This document shows, one piece after another, positions 34,809 through 41,961 of a DNA stretch of 60,755 nt. The notes beneath the pieces were generated by a model that was given only the letters and a program-made list of their open reading frames with translations, did not search any database and was not told the DNA's origin. The stretch comes from a bacterium (GTDB lineage: Bacteria; Chloroflexota; Dormibacteria; Aeolococcales; Aeolococcaceae): assembly GCA_014874355.1 (NCBI GenBank), contig JACWAJ010000065.1:1-60755 (forward strand). Direction: 5' to 3'. Numbering within the stretch: position 1 is the first letter of the stretch; each line of letters opens with the position of its first letter. Position numbers and translations under genes: made by a program.

Positions 34809-35441
34809 ATGGCAGAAAACACACCAAACACCGACAAGACCCCGGATACTCCGCTGGGCGGTTCGTCCAACCTCAGCTTTCACACCCGTCGCGTCGTCGC
34901 CGAAGGTAACGTCAAGGGACGTTGGGCGGGGTTTCGCGCCAGGCGTCGTGCCCGTATCGCGGAGTACAACGAGAAGCAGGCACTTCGGTATGCCAAGAAG
35001 GCAGGCGCAGCCACCGATGCGGCCGGGAAACTTCGTGCCGAGCAGGCTGAACTGGCCCGTCGTGCCGATGCGGCCCGCCAGTTAGAGCTGGTTGAGCAGC
35101 AGGCTGCGTCTGAGCGTCGTGCCGCCCAGATTGCTGAACTTGCCCGCTTTGACGCTGTGAGCCGCACACTCAAAGCCAAGCACTCCGTGGAGAGCACTGC
35201 CGCGGCCATCAAGATCGAGCAGGCCGAGAGGGCTCTGGTTGAGGCCAGGCAGGCTGCCGAGGCGGTTGAGCAGGAGCATGCCCAGGCCAATCTCCATCAC
35301 CAGGAGGCCAAGGCCAGCACCCGCATCGATCACCGCACTGCCAATAAGGCGGCGGCGGATGCCCTCAAGCGGGACGTGACCAAAATCGTTCGCGAGGGCA
35401 AGGGCCCCTGGAAGCACGTGGGCGGGGGCCGGGGACTCTAG
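34809..35441 (+). CDS. Coiled-coil protein of unknown function
   Basis: A 210-residue hydrophilic protein rich in Ala, Glu, Arg and Lys. Residues about 40-170 form a long predicted coiled coil with heptad-like spacing (repeated AEQAELARRADAA-type units); the C-terminus is basic and Gly-rich (KHVGGGRGL). There is no signal or membrane segment. It lies at the end of the dcw run, after ftsQ and before a terminator. A TACCGT -10-like element (34797-34802) ends 6 nt before ATG. A structural or divisome-linked role is only a positional guess. Confidence 0.65.
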   Translation: MAENTPNTDKTPDTPLGGSSNLSFHTRRVVAEGNVKGRWAGFRARRRARIAEYNEKQALRYAKKAGAATDAAGKLRAEQAELARRADAARQLELVEQQAASERRAAQIAELARFDAVSRTLKAKHSVESTAAAIKIEQAERALVEARQAAEAVEQEHAQANLHHQEAKASTRIDHRTANKAAADALKRDVTKIVREGKGPWKHVGGGRGL

Positions 35442-35461
35442 CCCGGCTGTCTCTGTAACTC

Positions 35462-35494
35462 AAAGCGGCTCCTCGTGAAAGCGGGGGGCCGCTT
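35462..35494. terminator. Intrinsic terminator between convergent genes
   Basis: AAAGCGGC (35463-35470) pairs with GCCGCTTT (35488-35495), with extra G-C pairs inside, then a short T tract; the A-rich 5' side means it could also act on the minus strand for metF. A second small hairpin, GTAGAC/GTCTAC (35503-35519), overlaps the metF stop. Confidence 0.7.
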
Positions 35495-35515
35495 TTATCT
35501 ATGTAGACGTGATGT

Positions 35516-36400
35516 CTACTTGTGCTCCCACGGCTTGGCTACGCGCAGTGCCGAGAGGATGGCGCGGGTGGCCGGTGAGCGGTTGAGCGTGTAGAAGTGG
35601 ATGCCTGGCGCTCCGCCGGCAAGCAACTCCTGACATTGCAATGTCGCCCACGCGACGCCAAGTTGGACGACGGCCTCGGCGTCGTTGCGGCGCTCATCCA
35701 GTGCTGTGAGCAGAGCCGCGGGGATGGTGACCCCGATTTTGGATGTGAACCTTTTGATCTGCTCAACATTGGTGACGGGCATGATCCCCGGAATGATGGG
35801 AACGCTGATTCCGGCGGCACGCGATCGGGCCACGAAGTCGAAGTACAGGCGGTTGTCGAAAAAGAGTTGAGTGATGAGGAACCCGGCACCTTGGACCACC
35901 TTGAGCCGGGTGAAGGCAAGATCGCTCTCCAGGTCAGGCGACTCGATATGGCCTTCGGGGTAACAAGCGGCGCCGATACAAAAAGCGTACTTGGCGGAAA
36001 TCAGCGCGGCCAGTTCGCTGCCGTGACGCAGGCCGTCGTTGGAGTTGTGGAACCCGGAGGCGCCGTCGGGTGGGTCTCCCCGCAACGCCAGAACATTGTC
36101 GATATGGGCATCTTGAAGCTCATCGAGCACGCTGCATAGTTCCTGGCGACTGGCACCTACACATGTCAGGTGTGCCATCGGCTCGATGCCAAGATCACCC
36201 CTGAGCCGCTTGACCAGTTCCACTGTGCGGGTCCGGGTGCTGCCGTTGGCGCCGTAGGTCACCGAGACAAAGCTCGGATCGAGACTTTTGAGTTGTGCGA
36301 TGGCGCTAAACAGGCTTTCCAGAGCTGCTTCGTTGCGTGGCGGGAAGAACTCGAAGGAGAAGCTGGGAATCCTCTGAGAGAGGATCTCGACGATGCGCAT
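35516..36400 (-). CDS. metF: 5,10-methylenetetrahydrofolate reductase
   Basis: A 294-residue TIM-barrel flavoenzyme that reduces methylene-THF to methyl-THF for methionine synthesis. SFEFFPPRNEAALE at the N-terminus, VTYGANGSTR, AHLTCVGAS, NVLALRGDPPDG and AACYPEGH match the family. ATG 36400 is chosen; in-frame ATG at 36409 or 36427 are possible, but the last would overlap the divergent gene. It interrupts the path from ftsQ to ftsA, on the opposite strand. Confidence 0.93.
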   Translation of the reverse strand: MRIVEILSQRIPSFSFEFFPPRNEAALESLFSAIAQLKSLDPSFVSVTYGANGSTRTRTVELVKRLRGDLGIEPMAHLTCVGASRQELCSVLDELQDAHIDNVLALRGDPPDGASGFHNSNDGLRHGSELAALISAKYAFCIGAACYPEGHIESPDLESDLAFTRLKVVQGAGFLITQLFFDNRLYFDFVARSRAAGISVPIIPGIMPVTNVEQIKRFTSKIGVTIPAALLTALDERRNDAEAVVQLGVAWATLQCQELLAGGAPGIHFYTLNRSPATRAILSALRVAKPWEHK

Positions 36401-36425
36401 GTGCTGCATGGTAGGTTGCGTGTCC

Positions 36426-37475
36426 ATGCGAGCGGTGTTTGCGAAGACGTTTGGCGGCGACGACCCGGTTGGCAACCTGCGGATCGGTGATGTGGCCGAC
36501 CCCGTGCCGGCGCCGGGGGAGGTGAGGGTTCGTGTGACTGCGGCCACGCTGAATCACCATGACCTGTGGACACTCAAGGGCGTGGGCTCGCGGTCGTTTC
36601 CCGGGTCTCAGGTGCTCGGTATGGATGCTGCGGGAGTGGTCGACAGCTACGGCGATGGGGCCCGCGCTGGCACTGTGCCTGTCGGCGACCGCGTCGTGCT
36701 CTATCCGGTGTTCGGATGTGGTGCTTGTGATGCCTGTCTGGCCGGCGACCAGTTGCTATGTCCGCGGATTGGCCTGCTGAGTGAGCCGCCGCGTGGGGGC
36801 ACGCTGGCGGAGTATGTGGTGGTTCCCGTTCAAAGTCTGGTGGCGCTACCCGATTCCATTGACGACGTGGTTGCCGCGTGCCTGCCCACCGCCTACCTGA
36901 CGGCCTACCGGATGCTGTTCCAGTGTGCCGGACTGCGTCCGGGCCAGAGCGTTTTGGTTCAGGGGGCGAGCGGTGGTGTGGCCACCGCAGCCATTCTCCT
37001 GGCTCGCGTTCATGGCATCACCGTCTTTGCCACGTCGAGGACCGAGGCCAAGCGCAGTGCCGCTCTCGAACTTGGCGCCACCGCTGCCTTCGACCCGGCT
37101 GATCGGGCTGCGGTCAAACAACTCATCGCGGCAACCGGGGGCGGAGTAGACGCTGTGGTTGAAACCGTCGGCGATCCAACCTGGGATTTCAGCCTTCGCG
37201 CCGTCCGTCCCGGAGGCACGATTGTCGTCGTCGGCGTCACCGGAGGGGCCAACCCTGCGGCGCAACTCAATCGTGTCTTCTGGCGCCATATCACGATTGC
37301 CGGTTCGAGCATGGGCACCCGCTCTGAACTCGTGCGCCTCGTCGCCCTCTGTGCCAACGGAACACTGTCACCCCTCGTCGATTCGGTTACCGACTTCGAC
37401 GGCGTGGCCGATGCCATGCAGAAGATGGCCGACGGCAAACACTTTGGCAAACTGGTGATACGCGTTTCGGGATGA
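36426..37475 (+). CDS. Zinc-type medium-chain alcohol dehydrogenase/quinone oxidoreductase
   Basis: A 349-residue MDR protein. The structural zinc lobe has four Cys (GCGACDACLAGDQLLC, about 97-112), and a catalytic-site NHHDLW is near residue 42. The Rossmann motif is VQGASGGVATAAILLA, and the TSRTEAKRSAA segment suggests NADPH use. The substrate is unknown. It is divergent from metF with about 25 bp between starts, so both probably share one regulatory gap. Followed by a long non-coding region. Confidence 0.85.
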   Translation: MRAVFAKTFGGDDPVGNLRIGDVADPVPAPGEVRVRVTAATLNHHDLWTLKGVGSRSFPGSQVLGMDAAGVVDSYGDGARAGTVPVGDRVVLYPVFGCGACDACLAGDQLLCPRIGLLSEPPRGGTLAEYVVVPVQSLVALPDSIDDVVAACLPTAYLTAYRMLFQCAGLRPGQSVLVQGASGGVATAAILLARVHGITVFATSRTEAKRSAALELGATAAFDPADRAAVKQLIAATGGGVDAVVETVGDPTWDFSLRAVRPGGTIVVVGVTGGANPAAQLNRVFWRHITIAGSSMGTRSELVRLVALCANGTLSPLVDSVTDFDGVADAMQKMADGKHFGKLVIRVSG

Positions 37476-37491
37476 GCCCCAGCCGCAGCTA

Positions 37492-37670
37492 AGCCTGGAT
37501 CCACCGTGAAACCGAAGCAGACCGCCACTCGGGCGAGTCCAGGGCAAGGCGCCGCCGAGCACGAGAGGGAGTGCATCTGAATGATGCATGACCAAACGCG
37601 CGCAGAAGGCAACGCAGCCATGGACCGGCTAATTGAGCGAGATGCGAGGGGCTCACGGTGGATCCAGGCT
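37492..37670. mobile_element. Inverted-repeat-bounded element, 18-bp perfect ends
   Basis: AGCCTGGATCCACCGTGA (37492-37509) is repeated exactly in reverse complement at 37653-37670, enclosing 143 bp. The 179-bp length is close to that of the element at 28731, but the end sequences differ. The core has only short frames, one of which (ATG 37581, 58 codons) runs out through the right end. It begins 16 bp after the oxidoreductase stop. A MITE or other non-autonomous element is the favoured reading; no transposase is nearby. Confidence 0.5.
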
Positions 37671-37681
37671 AAAGCGCGGGA

Positions 37682-37888
37682 TTACTCCGGGGGGAACACC
37701 GACCGACCCGAGTCGGCTGCATGCTGTTGCGGATCGTATGCCGGCAGCGGGGTATAGCCTCTGCTCTCCAGCGCGTGTGCTTGGCGCTCTGTGGGCCGCT
37801 TGTTCGTCTGGATGTCACGGAAGTGAACCATCCAGATCGTGAGGGCAGCTTCAACCTCCGGGCTGTAGCCTTGGCTTCTCCCATGCAT
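37682..37888 (-). CDS. Possible small protein, unknown
   Basis: A 68-residue frame with balanced, protein-like composition (EVEAALTIWMVHFRDIQ, then RQAHALESRGYTPLP), between the inverted-repeat element and the small-RNA unit. No family is recognised and no Shine-Dalgarno is visible. A plus-strand frame (37581-37757) overlaps it. It could be a leftover of an inserted element. Confidence 0.3.
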   Translation of the reverse strand: MHGRSQGYSPEVEAALTIWMVHFRDIQTNKRPTERQAHALESRGYTPLPAYDPQQHAADSGRSVFPPE

Positions 37889-37983
37889 GTCTGCAGACTA
37901 GGGTGTGGGAGCGGACACAGCACGGACAATCTCAGCTTGGCAGCAGTCTTGTGATGGGGCTGTCACGACTTGTCATTTCGTTC

Positions 37984-38012
37984 TTTACAGGTCGGGAGCC
38001 TGGTGCTACGGT
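37984..38012 (+). promoter_or_regulatory. Promoter upstream of ftsA small RNA unit
   Basis: TTTACA (37984-37989), a 17-nt spacer, and TACGGT (38007-38012) preceded by TGC. Both the spacing and the TGCTACxxT extended -10 match the dcw promoter at 18704. Transcription would begin near 38019. Confidence 0.55.
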
Positions 38013-38018
38013 GTGCAG

Positions 38019-38092
38019 GCGCGAGCGGCCCGACAGGGGCTGCGGCAGCAGGGTCTCGTCAGTAAGGTGCAGAGGCGAGGCCCTGTTTTTTT
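38019..38092 (+). ncRNA. Candidate small RNA, about 75 nt, upstream of ftsA
   Basis: Between the promoter and a strong terminator lies a short GC-rich transcript with no ORF. It can fold into a 5' hairpin (GCGGCCC with GGGCTGC around GACAG) and a terminator hairpin of 10 bp (38049-38058 with 38076-38085, one G-T pair) followed by seven T. It lacks the conserved SRP RNA loop and the length of 6S RNA. It may be a stand-alone sRNA or an attenuated leader for ftsA, whose start is 168 bp farther on. Confidence 0.5.
38049..38092 (+). terminator. Intrinsic terminator before ftsA
   Basis: CAGGGTCTCG and CGAGGCCCTG form a 10-bp stem with a 17-nt loop, directly followed by seven T. No protein gene ends just upstream, so it must end the short unit described here or act as an attenuator. 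From 38093 to 38259 there is an AT-richer stretch with a TATACT -10-like box (38243-38248) before ftsA. Confidence 0.8.
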
Positions 38093-38259
38093 GGGTTACG
38101 CTGCGGCTCAGCCCCCATATCTGGTGGTCTGGCCATGCCTACAGTTGACCACCCCCTTGATGTTGTGGCATTCTACAACGTCATACCCATGATATTGGGT
38201 GTCCCTGTCAGACTTGCCCTTTCTTGAGGGTCTGTCTCCGTCTATACTCGGAGATCGAT

Positions 38260-39501
38260 GTGACCCGTCCCCGCCGCGTCTTTGCTCTCGATTTAGGAAC
38301 GACCAAGGTTTGTTGTGCCGTCGCCGAAGCTGACGGCACGGGTCTGCGCGTTCTGGGAGTTGGTGCGGCGCCTTCGCGCGGGGTTCGCAAGGGGGCGATC
38401 ATCGATATCGATCGTGCTACCGAAGCGGTCGCCGAGGCCGTGGAAGCGGCCGAAAGGATGTCGGGAATCGCCATCGACTCCGTGGTGGTAGGGCTGGCCG
38501 GCGGTCACATAACGTCACAGAACAGCCGCGGCGTCGTCGCCGTCACCGCCGGCCATCGCGAGGTGCGCGGCCAGGATGTGAATCGTGCCATCGATGCCGC
38601 CAGGGCCGTCAGTGTGCCGTCGGACCGCAAGATCCTTCACGTCCTCCCTCAGCAGTTCACCATCGACGGCCAGGAGGGGGTTCGTGATGCTGTCGGCATG
38701 ACCGGCAGCCGGTTGGAGGTCGACGCCCACATCATCACCGGCGCCAACACCGCCATTGCCAACATCGTCAAGGTCGTCCACGAGGCAGGGCTCGATGTGG
38801 ACGATCTCGTGCTCCAGGTTCTTGCCTCGGCGGAGGCGGTGGTCTCGGAGGACGAGTTGGAGCGGGGTGTGGTTGTGGCCGATGTTGGCGGTGGCACAAC
38901 CGATGTGGCCGTATTTAGAGGTGGTGCCATTCTGCATACCGCAGTGGTGCCTGTCGGCGGCAGCAACGTGACGGCCGACCTTGCGGTTGGGCTGCGCTGT
39001 GACCTCGACACGGCCGAAGCCATCAAACGCCAGTTCGGCCATTGCCTGCAGTTGACGCTTCCCTCCGATGCTCAGGTGACGCTGAAGCCGATGGGCTATG
39101 AAGAGCCGATCGACGTGCCTCAGCGTTATCTCGCCGAGGTTATCGGCCCGCGTGGGCGGGAGATGGCCGGGCTTATCAGCGCCGAGATCGACAAGGCCGG
39201 TCCCGCCGGCCTATTTCCCGGTGGCATAGTGCTTACCGGCGGGGGTGCGCTGCTTCGCGGTTTTGCCGAGGTGATCCAGCAGGTTACCGACCTGCCCACC
39301 CGCGTAGCCGCACCTGAGAGTGTCTCGGGGATGAACGACGAGATTAGCGGTCCGCATCATGCGACCGTGGTGGGTCTGCTCCATTGGGGGGCTCGTATCA
39401 ACCTGAAGGGCCGTGGCATTCGCAATGGCAGCCACGGAGAAAACAGCAATGGCCACAACAATAGTGGCCGCTTAGGGCGGTGGTTGCGTGAACTTTTCTG
39501 A
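38260..39501 (+). CDS. ftsA: Cell division protein FtsA
   Basis: A 413-residue actin-like ATPase that tethers FtsZ to the membrane. Phosphate-1 motif [13 protein letters not shown], phosphate-2 [14 protein letters not shown] and adenosine motif [10 protein letters not shown] are intact; the C-terminus ([11 protein letters not shown]) is the amphipathic membrane-targeting helix. GTG 38260 has GGAG 7 nt upstream. Overlaps a possible early ftsZ start by 14 bp. Confidence 0.95.
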   Translation: MTRPRRVFALDLGTTKVCCAVAEADGTGLRVLGVGAAPSRGVRKGAIIDIDRATEAVAEAVEAAERMSGIAIDSVVVGLAGGHITSQNSRGVVAVTAGHREVRGQDVNRAIDAARAVSVPSDRKILHVLPQQFTIDGQEGVRDAVGMTGSRLEVDAHIITGANTAIANIVKVVHEAGLDVDDLVLQVLASAEAVVSEDELERGVVVADVGGGTTDVAVFRGGAILHTAVVPVGGSNVTADLAVGLRCDLDTAEAIKRQFGHCLQLTLPSDAQVTLKPMGYEEPIDVPQRYLAEVIGPRGREMAGLISAEIDKAGPAGLFPGGIVLTGGGALLRGFAEVIQQVTDLPTRVAAPESVSGMNDEISGPHHATVVGLLHWGARINLKGRGIRNGSHGENSNGHNNSGRLGRWLRELF

Positions 39502-39631
39502 TCAGAATAGGATGGCGGATTCCGGCGCCAAGTCCGGAACGTCGAGCACAACGGCGGGTGTCCGCCGGTTTATGAGCAGCGATCCAGCACGGGGCGGCAC
39601 TTCCCGTTCCAACATCAACCAGGAGAATATG

Positions 39632-40738
39632 ATGACCGGACTCGATAGGACGTTGGAAGGCAACGCGCGGATCAAAGTCGTCGGCGTCGGTGGTGGCGGC
39701 AGCAATGCCGTAAACCGGATGATCGCGAGCCGCCTCAAGGGCGTCGAGTTCGTCGCCGTCAACACTGACCATCAGGCGTTGCAGGGGTCGGGTGCCCACA
39801 AGAAGATCCGTATCGGCACGAAGCTGACGCGTGGCCTTGGGGCCGGCGGCGACCCGACCAAGGGTTCCGCGGCGGTCGAGGAGTCGCGTGAGGAACTCTC
39901 CAAGCTGCTTGCCGACTGCGACATGGTCTTTGTCACCGCTGGCATGGGTGGCGGTACGGGCACCGGTGCGGCACCGCTGATCGCCGAGATTGCTCGCGAC
40001 CAGGGCGCGCTCACCATCGGTGTGGTAACCAAACCGTTCCGCTTCGAGGGTTTGCGCCGGCAGAAGAACGCAGAGGAGGGGATTGCCAATCTCCAGACTC
40101 GCGTTGACACGCTTATCACGATTCCCAACGAGCGCCTCATGCAGGTCGTCGAGAAGAAGACGCCCATGATCGAGGCGTTCAAGATTGCCGACGACGTTTT
40201 GCGTCAGGGCGTTCAGGGCATCAGCGATCTCATCGTCCAGCCCGGCCTCATCAACCTCGACTTTGCCGACGTCAAGACGATCATGTCGGGACAGGGCGCG
40301 GCCCTCATGGGTATCGGCTTTGGCGATGGCGACACCCGGGCTGCGGATGCCGCCCGCGACGCGGTTGCCAGTCCGCTGTTGGAAACCACCATCGCCGGCG
40401 CCAAGGGGATTCTCCTCAACATCACGGGTGGCCCTGATCTGACCCTCTACGAAGTCAACGAGGCGGCGCAACTGGTTAGCGAGTCGGCAGATCCCGACTC
40501 CCACATCATCTTCGGTACCGTCATCGACGATTCCATGAAGGGTGAGGTCAAGATCACCGTCATCGCCACGGGGTTCACCGGCAACATCGATGTACTGGGT
40601 ACGCTCGCATACGAGCCGGCGGCCCGGCCGGTAAGCGAGCGCAATATCTTTGTGGGCACAGGCAATAAGTCGACGGGCTCGCAAAGCTACAACGCCGACG
40701 ACCTCGACATCCCCGCGTTTCTGCGCGATCGTCGATAG
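39632..40738 (+). CDS. ftsZ: Cell division protein FtsZ
   Basis: The tubulin-like GTPase that forms the Z ring. The T4 loop GGMGTGTG-type motif reads [14 protein letters not shown]-terminal [17 protein letters not shown] and T7 region [11 protein letters not shown] are intact, and the C-terminal peptide [12 protein letters not shown] is the FtsA/ZipA-binding tail. ATG 39632 is chosen because AGGAG lies 6 nt before it; in-frame starts at 39488 and 39512 would add 40-48 Ser/Thr-rich residues. The linker before the tail is short. Confidence 0.95.
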   Translation: MTGLDRTLEGNARIKVVGVGGGGSNAVNRMIASRLKGVEFVAVNTDHQALQGSGAHKKIRIGTKLTRGLGAGGDPTKGSAAVEESREELSKLLADCDMVFVTAGMGGGTGTGAAPLIAEIARDQGALTIGVVTKPFRFEGLRRQKNAEEGIANLQTRVDTLITIPNERLMQVVEKKTPMIEAFKIADDVLRQGVQGISDLIVQPGLINLDFADVKTIMSGQGAALMGIGFGDGDTRAADAARDAVASPLLETTIAGAKGILLNITGGPDLTLYEVNEAAQLVSESADPDSHIIFGTVIDDSMKGEVKITVIATGFTGNIDVLGTLAYEPAARPVSERNIFVGTGNKSTGSQSYNADDLDIPAFLRDRR

Positions 40739-40760
40739 CCGCCCCGGGTCTGTAAAAGTG

Positions 40761-40793
40761 GTGCCTGAGAGCGGCTAGTCCGCTCTCAGGCAC
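40761..40793. terminator. Perfect 14-bp hairpin between ftsZ and nrdR
   Basis: GTGCCTGAGAGCGG and its exact complement are separated by CTAGT. It could terminate ftsZ, but the following bases (TCTTGCCC) are not a good U tract. It ends 16 bp before the nrdR ATG, where it could also hold the ribosome site or bind a protein. Confidence 0.55.
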
Positions 40794-40809
40794 TCTTGCC
40801 CAATACGCC

Positions 40810-41361
40810 ATGAAATGTCCGTTCTGCGCTCATCACGACTCGAAGGTCGTGGACTCTCGCGACTCCGAGACTCGTGAAACGATACGGCGGCGGCGTGAGT
40901 GCCTAAATTGCCATAAGCGTTTCACCACTTACGAACGTGTGGAAGCGGTGGCCCTGTACGTCGTGAAGAAAGATGGGCGCCGTGAGGAATTCAACCACAG
41001 CAAACTGCTTTCCGGCCTGGTGCTGGCCTCGAAAAAGCGCGACATCGCACCGTCACGGCTCGAGGCGCTGGTCGAGGTCATCGAGAACGATCTGCGCTCG
41101 CGCAATGTCACCGAGGTTCCCGCTCGCGAAATTGGGCAGATTGCGATGGGCCTGCTGCGTGAGATCGACGAGATTGCCTATGTTCGCTTTGCTTCGGTAT
41201 ACCGTTCGTTCAAGGACGTTGAACAAATGCGCGCCAGCCTCGAGGAGATGCTCAACCGTCCCCCGGGAACGCGAGCCGAACCGGCGAGGCGCAAGCGCCG
41301 TCAGGGCAGGGTGGATCCGCGCGAGTTGGCCTTGGACCTGGCAGACCCCGACGGCAAGTGA
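40810..41361 (+). CDS. nrdR: Transcriptional repressor NrdR
   Basis: A 183-residue repressor of ribonucleotide reductase genes. The zinc ribbon is MKCPFC...CLNCHKRF with the RRRRECLNC signature, and an ATP-cone follows (about 49-139, VVKKDGRREEF to YVRFASVYRSF). The C-terminal 35 residues are a basic extension beyond the usual 150. It follows ftsZ, as in some other phyla. Overlaps the yggS relic start (GTGA). Confidence 0.95.
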   Translation: MKCPFCAHHDSKVVDSRDSETRETIRRRRECLNCHKRFTTYERVEAVALYVVKKDGRREEFNHSKLLSGLVLASKKRDIAPSRLEALVEVIENDLRSRNVTEVPAREIGQIAMGLLREIDEIAYVRFASVYRSFKDVEQMRASLEEMLNRPPGTRAEPARRKRRQGRVDPRELALDLADPDGK

Positions 41362-41873
41362 GCGTGACGACCGAGGTTGCCGCCTCAGTCGAGCGTGTCC
41401 GTAACCGAATCGCCGCCGCCTGCGCGCGCGGACCGCGACCCAGCATCCGTGCGAATCGTTGCGGTCACCAAGGGATTTGGGGTCGATGCCGTCGAGGCGG
41501 TACTTGCAGCCGGCACCGAGGATCTCGACGCGAGCTTGCATCTGACCCGATTGAGGTTCTTATCCAGGTTGACTACACCGGTGCGCCTGGTCGAAGCGGG
41601 GTGGGTGAGCTTGCGGCCTTCCCGCTGGCGCATGCCGTCGCTGCGATGGACGGCGTCCAACTCATGAGGCTGATGACGATAGCACCGAAAGGTGACCTTG
41701 CCGTGGCTCGTAGCTGTTTTCGCAGCCTTCGTCAGCTACGCAACGCCATCGAACATCGCATCGAGCGCTCGCTTCCTGAACTCAGCATGGGCATGAGTGA
41801 CGATTTCGAGGTTGCAGTGGAGGAGGGTGCGACAATGGTGCGGCTGGGGAGGGTGTTGTTCGGCGAGCGGTGA
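41358..41873 (+). pseudogene. Broken yggS (PLP homeostasis protein)
   Basis: The two ends of YggS/PLPBP are present but the middle is not. The first 28 residues (VERVRNRIAAACARG) are in one frame; VRIVAVTKGFGVDAVEAVLAAGTEDL continues in a second frame; then, after a gap of roughly 60 missing codons including the GENYxQE and WHFIG blocks, IEVLIQVDYTG to LSMGMSDDFEVAVEEG returns to the first frame. The first shift falls in a GCGCGCG tract. The Lys-bearing VTK is retained, but the fold cannot form. The reading frame itself happens to be open, so automatic annotation may call it intact. Confidence 0.75.
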
Positions 41874-41961
41874 GGGGACTTGGGCCTATCCGCAGAGGTG
41901 TGGGCTGTGATCGCAGCATTGCGTCCTGATGGCTGGGACGACCGCTATCCTGTCAGATCCC

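Noticed and set aside
28731-37670. The two inverted-repeat elements as copies of one family
   Set aside because: The ends differ completely; cores share only a 9-base GCGCAGAAG string at a similar distance from one end, which can be chance.
38019-38092. Idea that the small RNA unit is SRP RNA (ffs) or 6S RNA
   Set aside because: The conserved SRP domain IV loop (GGAA-type with AGCAG) is missing and the length is far below that of 6S RNA.
41874-41961. T-box leader before ileS
   Set aside because: The gap is too short (88 bp) and has no T-box sequence.
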